Notes under the pieces: model-generated | Seen by the model: only the letters and a program-made list of their open reading frames with translations | Database searches by the model: none | Told to the model about the DNA's origin: nothing | DNA from: Ornithinimicrobium flavum | GTDB lineage: Bacteria; Actinomycetota; Actinomycetes; Actinomycetales; Dermatophilaceae | Length of the DNA: 64,000 nt | Direction of reading: 5' to 3' | Assembly (NCBI RefSeq): GCF_004526345.1 | Contig: NZ_CP038213.1 | Coordinates: forward strand, 1,426,001-1,490,000 | Part shown: piece by piece, positions 36,389-45,224 of the stretch | Position numbering within the stretch: the stretch's first letter is position 1 | Layout: every line of letters begins with the position of its first letter | Position numbers and translations under genes: made by a program

Positions 36389-39136
36389 CTCGCGGGCGCC
36401 CGGGCTCGGGGGAGTCGGCTCTGTCGCGGTTGCTTCCCTCCTTCAGAAAGGTGGCCGACGGATGCCGGCCACGGTGGCGCCGGTCCCGCCCGGCACCGGG
36501 CAGGGTGTTGCACGTGTACGTGCACGCCGGGAAGGTGCTGCAGCCCCAGAAGTGGCCGGTCCGTCCGGACCGCGGGCGGAGCACCCCGACCCTGCACCCG
36601 GGGCAGTGGGTGGCGACCGGCCTCGGGCCGACGTCTCGTTACCAGCCCGTCCTGGATCAGCTCGGTGACGAAGGGGGAGCCGTTGTGCTCGGGGGCGAGC
36701 AGCAGGACCCCTCGGCGGGCCCTGGTGAGAGCCACGTAGAAGAGCCGGCGCTCCTCGGCGTGGGGGTAGGCGTCGCCGCCGGTCATCGCGAGCGTCAGGA
36801 CCGGGTCGTCCGCGATCCGGCTGGGGAAGGCGTAGGACCCGGACGAAAGGTTCGGCACGATGACGTAGTCGGCATCGAGCCCCTTGGCCGAGTGGATGTG
36901 CGGAAGGCCAGCCGGATGCCCGGAGGACAGGCGCGAGGCATGAGGTTGCGGTCCTGGTGGTAACGCCCGAGGACGTCGACACTCACCGAGTCAGCGGAGA
37001 TGGCGCCCCCGCGGATGGCGTCGTGCAGCTGGCCGAGGAAGTCGGCGATCGCGCGGGGGACCTCGGCCGCGCTCGGCACCGTGCGCACCTGCACTCCCTC
37101 GTGCGCGGCCGGGTCGATCGGCCGGTCGTTCACGGACACGACACGTGCTTGGTCACCTGGTCGGGGTCTTGCTCACGAAGTGCGCCGCGGTGTGCGTGAT
37201 CGACTGGTGGCACCGGAAGGTCCGGGTCAGCTGCACCGTGGGCCCGGGACCGAAGCGGTTGTGGAAGCGTGTCACCACGCTCAGGTCGGCGCCGGCGAAG
37301 CGGTTGATGGACTGCCAGTCGTCCCCGACGGCGAGCAGATGCCGACCGGGCTGGGCCACCAGAGCCCGGGTGAGCCGCGCCCGTGCCTGGCTGGCGTCCT
37401 GGAGCTCATCGACCATGACCAACCGGTAGGGGCTGACGTACCTGCCGGACTCGAGGTGGTCGGCGGCCTGCACGAGCATGTCCTCGAAGTCGACGAAGCC
37501 GCCCGCAGCGAGCCGTGCCTGCCAGGCGTCGTGGATGGGCCAGTAGAGATCGAGGAAGATGCTGGCTCGGGCCTTGTTGCGGACGCGGCCGGCGTCAAGG
37601 CGTCGCTCGACCTCTCGCCGGTCCAACGAGTTCGCCTTGACGTGCAGCATGAAGGTGCGCACGAGGCGGAGCATGTCGACGTCGGTCACCACCTTGACGC
37701 CCCGCACGGGCGGTCGGTCAGGGTTCCAGTCCAGGCTGATGCCGTGTCGCGTCAACTCCTCTCGGAGCCGGTCAAAGTCCGTCCTGGCCATCACGCCGGC
37801 CCAGGTTGTCTCGAACAGGGTCGTGCCGCGGTCCTGGTGCAACTCCCTCTTCCACTGCATGTCCGCGGCGTAGCCGGGCCAGTCCGCCGGAGGGTTCCCG
37901 TCCGCGTCCAATCCCCAGTGCTCGTGCCAGACGTCGATGTCTGGGTAGTAGAAGTCCGGGTGGTACTGCCGGTGCTCTGCGTCCGCGACGTCGTGCGAGT
38001 ATTTCCGTTCGTACTCGTAAGGCACGCCGTTCAGGAAGAGCCAGTTCGCCACCTGAAGCTCGCCCTGACTCCGGACGATCTCTCCCGCCCATGGTCTTCA
38101 GGCCAGATGTGCGGTTAGCAGCATCCCAAGCGTCGGGCTCCACCGTGTCTGACGGGGCCTCAGATGCGTGGAACAGCAGCAGGCGGAACCAGTCCCAGGC
38201 GTCCTTGAACCGGGGGTCGGCGGCCTTCAGCTCTGCCACGATCTCCGACAGGACACCCAGCTCGTTTTTGTCGGTCAGCCAGGGCGCGACCGTCGGCTTG
38301 CGACCGGTGGCGCGGCCGATGACCTTCAGCCCGAAGGCGTGGAAGGTGGTGGCCTCGACCCCCTCGGCGGGCAGGCCGGCCGCCGCGAACCGGGTCTGGA
38401 TGCGGGTCTGGAGCTCGGTGGCGGCGTCCTTGTTGAAGGCGAGCAGCACGATCTCCTCCGGCCTGGCCAGCTCCCGGGACACGGCATACGCGGCCCGGGA
38501 CACCATGACCGACGTCTTGCCCGACCCGGCGGCGGCGATGACGTTCACCCGGTTGTCGTAGGTCACGACGGCAAGGGCCTGTTCGTGGGTCAGCGGGCTG
38601 CTCTCGACCGTGTCGAAGAACTGCCGGTGGGACCGGATGACCGCAGCGGCGACCTCGTCGTTGACCGTCCGCACCCACCGACGCGTGCCATCCTGGGTCA
38701 GCCACAGGGGCCCGGCTCCCAGCGCATTGCCGGCGACGGCCGGTTCTACGTCGGCGATGCCTGGGCGGGTGGAGAGCACCGCGGTGACCTCCTCCTCGGT
38801 GATCCACCGGAGGTCTCGCCGAGCTGTCTCGATCGTGGCCGAGAGCTTCTCGGTCCAGGCGGCGAGAGACCTGGACAGGGCATCCTGCACCGCCTCCTCG
38901 AGGCGTCGGCCCTCGTCCCCGGACAGGCCGCGCAGGATCCCGGCTCGGTCTGGCACGCCGGCGACGTTCACGGTGGTCCGCCACCATCGACGGGTCACCG
39001 AGATCCGGTCGGCCCCCGAGTCGGGGATGTGCATCTCGTCGGGGCCGTGACGCAGCACGAATCCGTCGTTGCGACGGACGAGCACCCAGTCCTCACCGTG
39101 CGGCGTGGTCCCACGCCACATGACGGCTACCGCCAT
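36357..39136 (-). CDS. UvrD/HelD-like DNA helicase with C-terminal zinc finger, frameshifted
   Basis: ATG 39136 opens an N-terminal domain, then Walker A (VIAAAGSGKTSVMVSRAA) and LLAFNKDAATELQTRI. After a shift near 38,093 an inserted nuclease-like segment follows (YHPDFYYPDIDVWHEHWG), with DELQDASQARARL, LLAVGDDWQSINRFAGADL and TFRCHQSI. Two shifts near 37,150 lead to VSVNDRPIDP. One near 36,903 leads to HIHSAKGLDADYVIVPN and RRLFYVALTRARRGV. One near 36,635 leads to a C4 finger (CPGCRVGVL, CSTFPACTYTC). This is the helicase IV plan. The exact 3' end is uncertain. Confidence 0.72.
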
Positions 39137-39302
39137 GGGTCACACCCCCTCATCGTCCAGGGACGCCCGCCGCACCCCCTGCCCCTGCTCTCAACCGGGG
39201 CACGCGCACCTCGGACGCGACGTTGCGTCCAAGGCTGAGACAGCCCGGAAGGCCGGACGTTAGCAGAGTTCCTGTCGCTGGTGGAGGCATCGCCCCGCCC
39301 GC

Positions 39303-40009
39303 TCAGCTCCCCAGGTATGCCGCCCGCACCCGCTCGTCCTGCTGCAGCGCCGCGACCGCGTCCTCGACGACGACCTCGCCGCGGGTGAGCACGTAGCCGC
39401 GGGAGGCGACCTTGAACGCCGCCCGCGCGTTCTGCTCCACCAGCAGCAAGGTGGTGCCCTCGCCGACGAGCTGCACGAGCTTGTCGACGACCTCGTGCAC
39501 GGCCAGCGGCGCCAGGCCCAGCGACGGCTCGTCGAGGAGCAGCACCTTGGGCCGGCTCATCAGGGCCCGGCCGATGACCATCAGTTGCTGCTGGCCGCCG
39601 AGAGCGTGCCGGCGAGCTGCTGGACCGCTCGCGCAGGATGGGGAAGAGGTCGAGCATGTGGTCGACGTCGGCGCGGACCTTCGCGTCGCGCCGACGCGTG
39701 TAGGCGCCGAGCCACAGGTGGTCGATGACCGGCAGGCCGGGAAGACCTGGCGGCCCTCCGCACCAGCCCGATGCCGGCGCGGGTGCGCTTCTCCGGGCTC
39801 CAGGTCGTGATGTCCTGACCGGCCAGCACGACCCGGCCGGCGGTCGGCCGCAGGTGCCCGGCGATGGTCTTGAGCAGCGTCGTCTTCCCGGCGCCGTTGG
39901 AGCCGATGATCGTCACCGCCTCGCCCTCGTCGACGTGCAGTGAGACGCCGTGCAGCGCCTCGATCCGCCCGTACCCCGACCGGACGTCCGTCACCTCCAA
40001 CAGGCTCAT
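39303..40009 (-). CDS. livF: Branched-chain amino-acid ABC transporter ATPase LivF, frameshifted
   Basis: ATG 40009 gives MSLLEVTDVRSGYGRIEALH and Walker A IIGSNGAGKTTLLKTIAGHL. In other frames the expected PEGRQVF-like segment, VIDHLWLGAYTRRR and LDLFPILRERS are found. The last frame has the LSGGQQQL region, MVIGRALMSRPKVLLLDEPS and LLLVEQNARAAF. At least four single G/C deletions (for example GTGCCGGAG read as GTGCGGAG) account for this. The corrected length is about 235 residues, normal for LivF. It overlaps livG (ATGA-type). Confidence 0.8.
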
Positions 40010-40834
40010 GCGGTGCCCTCCTCGGCGTGCAGCTCGTCCAGGGTCTCGCCGAGGTATGCCGCGCGCACGCGCTCGTCCTGGCGCACCTGCTCCGCGGGCC
40101 CGTCGGCGAGGAGCTCGCCGAGCTTGAGCACGAGGACCCGGGCTGACGTCCATGACGGCGGCGACGTCGTGCTCGACGAGCAGCACCGTGACGCCGGTGT
40201 CGGCGACATCTCGCATCAGCGCGGTCAGGTCGGCGCTCTCGGCCCGGGACAGCCCGGCGAGCGGCTCGTCCAGCAGCAGCAGCCGCGGCTCGGAGGCGAG
40301 CGCGCTGGCGATCTCCACCCGCCGCTGCATCCCGTAGGACAGCGACGTGACCATCGTCTCCCCGTGCTCCTCCATGCCGACCCGCTGCAGGAGCTCGCGG
40401 GCACGGGCGCGGTGCACGGCCTCTCCGCCGCGCAGCCCGAGCATGGAGCGCAGGGCACCGGCCCGCACGAACTGCTCGCGGGCCACGAGCACGTTCTCCT
40501 CCACCGTCAACGACCCGAAGACCTGAAGGTTCTGGAAGGTGCGGGCGACACCGGCCTTGTTCATCCGGTCCGGGCGCAGCCCCGTGACGTCGGTGCCGTC
40601 CAGGTGGATCGTCCCGCTCGTGGGGGTGATCGCCCCGAACACCATGTTGAAGAGCGTCGTCTTGCCGGCGCCGTTGGGCCCGATCAGCCCCACGACCCCG
40701 CCGGCGTCGTGGCGCACCGTCACGTCCTTGACCGCCGTCACGCCGCCGAAGCGCTTGGTCAGTGACGCGATCTCGATCGCGATCGGGGCGCGGGTGTCCT
40801 CGCCCGGGCGACCGTCGGCCTCAGCTGCGCTCAC
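40006..40834 (-). CDS. livG: Branched-chain amino-acid ABC transporter ATPase LivG, one frameshift
   Basis: GTG 40834 starts SAAEADGRPG. Core motifs are LTKRFGGVTAVKDVTV, Walker A GLIGPNGAGKTTLFNMVFG, GVARTFQNLQVFGSLTVEEN, signature LSYGMQRRVEIASAL and Walker B RLLLLDEPLAGLS. A single missing base near 40,140 (AVMDVS then RVLVLKLGELLADG) separates the last 40 residues, ending AAYLGETLDELHAEEGTA. The corrected length is about 275 residues. It energises uptake with LivF. Confidence 0.82.
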
Positions 40835-41810
40835 AGCGCCTGCTCCTTGCGTCGTCCGGGCAGGGCGTCGGCGACCGTCCCCGCCACGCCCTTGGCATGA
40901 AGAGCAGCACGACGACGAGCGCCACGCCATACACGATGATCTCGAACTGGCCGCCGACGTTGGGGAAGACAAGAGGCGGTCTCCTTGGCCGCGTGCGACA
41001 GCGCGATGACGATGAACGACCCGACCGCCGCGCCCCAGACCGTCCCGACCCCGCCGACGGTGGCCATGATGAGGATCTGGATCGACAGCAGCAGGTCGAG
41101 GGTGTGGTAGTCGACGAAGGCGATCCAGTGCGCCTGCAGGCTGCCCGCCAGCGCCGCGAGGACCGCCGCGACGACGAAGGCCGTGCGCTTGTGCCGGGCG
41201 GTGCTGATGCCCGACGACGACGCCGCGATCTCGGAGTCGCCCAGTGCCAGTAGCGAGCGGCCGAACATCGAGCCGAGCATGTTGCGCACCAGCACCACGG
41301 CGACGAAGAGGATCGCCGCGGCGAGGTAGTAGAAGGACAGGTCGTCGCGGAACGCCATGGTGCCGATCGCCAGGTCGGGCACGCCGAAGATGCCGGAGGC
41401 GCCGCCGGTGATGCTCACCTGCCGGGCGACGAAGCCCAGGGTCAGCCCGAACGCGATCGTCGCCAGGGCCAGGTAGTGCCCGCTCACGCGGAAGATCCCC
41501 AGGCCCACGAGTATGCCGTCGCGCCGGCCAGGAGCATCCCCACCAGCATCGCGACGATCGGCGACAGGTTGGCCGACGTCGTGAGGATGGCCGAGCTGAA
41601 CGCGCCCATCCCGAAGAACGCCGCCTGGCCGATGGAGATCTGGCCGGCGTGGCCCATGAGCACGACGAGGCCGAGCGCGGCGATCGCCATGACGGCCATC
41701 TGCACGCCGGTCGACATCGTGAAGAAGGGCACGCGGGTGAATACCGGCGGCACCAGCAGCAGCGCCGCGGCGAACACGGCATACGGGAGCAGCCCGCGCA
41801 GGCGGCTCAT
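40831..41810 (-). CDS. livM: Branched-chain amino-acid ABC transporter permease LivM, frameshifted
   Basis: ATG 41810 begins MSRLRGLLPYAVFAAALLLV, then ALGLVVLMGHAGQISIGQAA, the LivM signature. A shift near 41,505 leads to GLGIFRVSGHYLALATIAFG, ITGGASGIFGVPDLAIG and ATVGGVGTVWGAAVGS. A shift near 40,970 precedes the final KGVAGTVADALPGRRKEQ. The protein is about 325 residues with 8-10 membrane helices. The end overlaps livG. Confidence 0.8.
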
Positions 41811-42405
41811 ACGCGGGCCTCCTGCACCGAGCGGAGCAGGCCCTGGGGCCGCAGCAGCAACACCAGGAAGAGGATGGCGAAGGTCACCGCGTCCTTGTAG
41901 CCCGAGGGCAGCCAGCCGGAGGCCAGCGACTCGATGACGCCGATGCTCAGCCCGCCGACGACCGCGCCGGCGGGGGAGTGCAGGCCGCCGATGACCGCGG
42001 CGGTGAAGCCCTTGAGGCCCAGCGCCACCCCGATGCCGGCGTCCGGCGCCTGCAGCGGGGCCAGGATCACCCCGCCGACCGCGCCGAGGGCACCGGCCAG
42101 CATGAACGCCAGCATCGACATCCTGCTCGGGGAGATGCCGACCGAGCGGGCCGCGTCCTTGTTCATCGCCACGGCGCGCATCGCCCGGCCTGTCATCGTC
42201 CGGGTGAGGAACCACCACAGCGCGACCACGACCAGCGCGGTCGTGCCGACGACCCAGAGGTACTGCGGCAGGATCACCACCGACCCGACCCGGATCGGAC
42301 CACCTTGCGAGAAGTTGGGCGCGAAGTGCGGGTCGGTGCCCGAAGAGCACCAGCGTTGCGCGGCGGCGAGGATAGCGATCCCCCGGCTCCGTCCAGCGGG
42401 CGGCG
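41807..42405 (-). pseudogene. livH: Branched-chain amino-acid ABC transporter permease LivH, 5' end lost at island border
   Basis: The C-terminal two thirds of LivH are present: GTDPHFAPNFSQGGPIRVG, RTMTGRAMRAVAMNKDAARS, GISPSRMSMLAFMLAGALGA, GLKGFTAAVIGGLHSPAGAV and LLLRPQGLLRS. Upstream of about 42,400 homology stops and A+T-richer island DNA begins. The first hydrophobic segments (about 90 residues), the start codon, the promoter and any livK binding-protein gene are missing. The transporter is therefore probably dead unless relocated parts exist. This breakpoint marks the left edge of the defence island. Confidence 0.72.
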
Positions 42406-42533
42406 TGTCCCCTGTAGGGGAGCACGGTGTGAGTGAACTAACCTGTGGCCTTCCCCGGCCAGCCCGGCCTGACCCTCTGTCAGGACTAGGTGGTAGGCAT
42501 GGCAGCACCGATCAACGAGGGTAGGAGATAGGC

Positions 42534-43408
42534 GTGTCTATAGAGGAGCCGATGGCGAAGGCGGAAGCATCCCCTGGAGTCTCCCCACGAAACACACTCA
42601 ATGATCTGACCGCCAAAGAGTGGCTGAGCGAAAGCGTCAGTGTCTGGACACAGCGTGGACTGGACTCGGGCGGCCCACCCCGAGGCAAAGATCGAGCGCC
42701 AGCACCTGCCCCATTCTCGTTCCAAGATGTTGGTCGTGTCATCGCAATGTTGACCAAGCGAAATATGACTGTCCTTGACCCATTTGTGGGAGTGGGCTCG
42801 ACCCTGAAAGCGTGTGCCCTTCTCGGTAGGCGGGGCATAGGAATCGAACTCAACCCAGTATTCGCCGAGCTGGCACGGAAAAGGTTGGGTGAAGAGTTGC
42901 CGGAAAACTTGGATCCGTCAAGCCAAATCATCCATGAAGGCGACGCGCGGATTGTCGGCGCGCAACTTGCGCCAAACACCGTTGACCTTATCGTACAAGC
43001 CCTCCATACTGGGGAATCCTAAATAAGAAGCCCGATCACAAGGTGAAGTCCGAGCGGATAGCAAACGACTTGTCAGTAAATTATGGTGACGACTCGCGGG
43101 ACCTAGCGAACATTGACAAATATGACGAATTTGTAGCAGAACTAGCGGACACTTTGAGTACAAGTGCAGGCGCTCTCCGCGCGAAGAAGCACCTCGCGTT
43201 GATAGTAGGCGACTTCAGACACGGAGGGCGATATTACCCCTTCCATGCAGATATTGCCCGAGAAATGGAAGTCCGCGGTTTCGTGCTGAAAGCGATGAAC
43301 GTTCTATATCAGCGCCACAAAAGAGTATTCCCATACGGCTACCCAGCCGCCTACGTCTCGAACGTGCACCACCAAAATATTGTAATCCTGCGCAAGGAGG
43401 CCGCGTGA
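42534..43408 (+). CDS. DNA methyltransferase 1 (SPPY type), frameshifted at about 42,994
   Basis: GTG 42534 follows TAGGAGATAGGC. Residues 16-32 (SPRNTLNDLTAKEWLSE) are the usual lead-in. The SAM motif VLDPFVGVGSTLKACALLGR lies at 80-99, then GIGIELNPVFAELARKRL. The frame breaks just before catalytic motif IV: restoring one A in GTA(A)CAAGC gives DLIVTSPPYWGILNKKPDH in continuous frame to ...NIVILRKEAA at 43408. With SAM motif first and SPPYW after, it is probably an N4-cytosine or N6-adenine enzyme of the gamma-like order. Low G+C relative to the flanks. It overlaps methyltransferase 2 by GTGA. Confidence 0.82.
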
Positions 43409-44181
43409 CTGACATTCAAGTGGGGGTGCATCAAGGCGACAGTGTGGAACTGCTTCAGACGTTACCTGATGGCGCCGCACGACTTATTATTGCCGATCCG
43501 CCATACAATCTCGGTCCCAAGTTCGGAATCGATCGCGAGTGGATGAAGTCGGATGACTGGCTACCGTGGTGTGAGACGTGGCTTAGAGAATGTGCGCGCA
43601 TCCTGACCGATGACGGATCGATTTTCGTTTACGGAATACACCACTATGTCGGCTACGTCCAAACCCTTCTTTACGATCTTGGTTTACGTTACCGAAGGCT
43701 TATAGTTTGGAACTATGAGAACGGATGGAGTAGATCGAGAAAAACCTTGGCGACGCATTACGAGCCCATCCTATGGTTCTCGAAATCAGAGGCCTTCTAC
43801 TATGACCCCATACGGGAGCCATACAAAAGCACAGAACGTCTCAAGCATCCCATACGCAAGGGTGAATTAGTCTGGACCCCACATCCAGATGGCCGCTTAG
43901 CTGGAGACGTTTGGCGTTTTCCAGTGCTGGCTGGACGCCGCTTCCGTGCCGAAAAAGTGGATCATCCTACCCAAAAGCCGCTAAGCTTAACGAACCGCAT
44001 CGTCAAGCATTGGTCTGAGCCTGGCGACCTTATAGTTGTTCCTTTCGGCGGTAGCGGAACAGAGTGCGTCAGTGCGCTAATGCATCAGCGCCGGTTTTGG
44101 GCGGCTGAAATCAATCCCGCGTACGTGCAACTCGCTAATGACCGCATCTCAAGCATTAAGTCAGATGAAGCCCTATTCTAG
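43405..44181 (+). CDS. DNA methyltransferase 2 (DPPY type, N6-adenine-like)
   Basis: A 258-aa enzyme. GTG 43405 overlaps the previous stop and has AAGGAGG eight bases upstream. Catalytic motif IV ADPPYNLGPKFG (residues 30-41) comes first, then VWNYENGWSRSRKTLATHYE, KVDHPTQKPLSLTNRIVKHW, and the SAM motif VVPFGGSGTECVSALMHQR near residue 215. This is the beta-class order of N6-adenine methylases. Together with methyltransferase 1 it would modify each strand of an asymmetric site (inference). It ends one base before the stop of the convergent operon. Confidence 0.9.
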   Translation: MTDIQVGVHQGDSVELLQTLPDGAARLIIADPPYNLGPKFGIDREWMKSDDWLPWCETWLRECARILTDDGSIFVYGIHHYVGYVQTLLYDLGLRYRRLIVWNYENGWSRSRKTLATHYEPILWFSKSEAFYYDPIREPYKSTERLKHPIRKGELVWTPHPDGRLAGDVWRFPVLAGRRFRAEKVDHPTQKPLSLTNRIVKHWSEPGDLIVVPFGGSGTECVSALMHQRRFWAAEINPAYVQLANDRISSIKSDEALF

Positions 44182-44182
44182 C

Positions 44183-44630
44183 CTATTTTGCGGGGGCAAC
44201 TCCGTGGGCCGCAGTGAGGGCTGCCCCAAAACTTTCCTCGAGCCATTCCGCATTGCTGACTTCGTCGGTATCGACGTATGCGCCATCGTCGATTACATTC
44301 AATAGACGGCGATGGCCATCGCGAATCCCAAGTATACTGCGGCTAGGGGGACTGTCCGCATGCGCACGTCAAGGTACCTTTTGGCGTCGGCAAGGATTCT
44401 GTAGTAATCGGTCCGCAAGTTTGGCTGGAGAGGCATCACGATGATGGGTACAATGCGTTTTCGCTCGATCTTAAGTCGCGACACTGCGATAGCGAATCCC
44501 GTGAAGGCGGCGGTGGGCGTCCAAGGACACAATGCTGGGTCAAGCTGACTGACATGCCGAGAAGCCCATCTCCAGTATTCACGGTGGGTGGTGACTCACT
44601 ACGCAACCTCTGCCCAGTCGGCGTTGTCAC
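44183..44630 (-). CDS. Small membrane protein, last gene of the Fe-S/nuclease operon, frameshifted
   Basis: GTG 44630 overlaps a TGA that would end the preceding gene's alternative frame. Frames in order read TTPTGQRLRSESPPTVNTG, then AAFTGFAIAVSRLKIERKR, IVPIIVMPLQPNLRTDYYRI and VPLAAVYLGFAMAIAVY. A third frame reads RLLNVIDDGAYVDTDEVSNA and EWLEESFGAALTAAHG. That last frame stops at 44183-44185, exactly one base from the convergent methyltransferase stop, which argues it is the true end. About 145 residues with one or two hydrophobic segments. Unrecognised; the frame joins are inferred. Confidence 0.35.
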
Positions 44631-44735
44631 CGATATTGCCCATTCGTGCAGACACTGCCTGTGACCAGGAAAGCATTCCTCACAAGGCGCCGGAAGCCCA
44701 AGCGCGTGTTGAGCAGAACCCGGCGTTCGAGTGTT

Positions 44736-45224
44736 CTAAGCAGTTGACGCACCACCAAGTTGCCGTCTGTGAAGGGCAGGCTCGTAGCTAAGTAGCGCAG
44801 CAGCTCGGCGTCTCCGCGACTCAAACTCTCTAAAGGGGACCATGGAGCCTTCCGCAGCGGCACCTACCTGCGCTTCACTAGTTGCTGGGTCTAGGTGAAT
44901 TGCACCTACGGGACATCTGGTGACGCACAGCCCACAACCGATGCACCTGTCGGGGTCGATTACGGGGGCCTCCCCAACTTTGATAGAGAGCGCGTCAGTC
45001 GGACACACTAATCTGTCGGGATTTAGCGATAAGGGTGCTGGTATGTGGCGCGCAACTTCTTGAGGCGTGAACCACGTGCAGGGCGCGTCCGCACAACGCC
45101 AGCATTGAGCCGTTGAGCCGTCAAGCATTTGAAGTGGTGCAAAATGCTTACGCAGATTTGTCGCTGGTGAATAGGGAATTTGTGGGACGCCGCCTGAGGC
45201 CGCGGCCCGACCGATTGGCCTCAT
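44736..45224 (-). CDS. Dicluster [4Fe-4S] ferredoxin-like protein
   Basis: 162 residues as read. Cys ligands are C41, C44, C49 and C74-Pro for one cluster and C94, C97, C100 and C104-Pro (CIGCGLCVTRCPVGAI) for the other. This is the same two-cluster plan as in the adjacent nuclease fusion. ATG 45224 overlaps that gene's stop (ATGA). After GSMVPFREFE the frame gives Arg/Ala-rich sequence. A neighbouring frame continues ESLSRGDAELLRYLATSLPF and FTDGNLVVRQLLRTLERRVL to 44627, so a frameshift near 44,830 may hide a longer, about 200-residue protein. Likely electron donor or redox partner to the nuclease (inference). Confidence 0.75.
   Translation of the reverse strand: MRPIGRAAASGGVPQIPYSPATNLRKHFAPLQMLDGSTAQCWRCADAPCTWFTPQEVARHIPAPLSLNPDRLVCPTDALSIKVGEAPVIDPDRCIGCGLCVTRCPVGAIHLDPATSEAQVGAAAEGSMVPFREFESRRRRAAALLSYEPALHRRQLGGASTA

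Noticed and set aside
42400..42533. tRNA gene or attachment site at the island's left edge
   Set aside because: No cloverleaf, no GTTCNANNC T-arm and no matching direct repeat near 58.2-58.5 kb.
42980..43010. Programmed frameshift inside methyltransferase 1
   Set aside because: No slippery heptamer or downstream structure is evident; a single missing A restores the motif directly, so error or mutation is simpler.
44588..44791. Small + strand gene of 67 residues opposite the ferredoxin operon
   Set aside because: No ribosome site and no family features; it lies antisense to coupled minus-strand genes.
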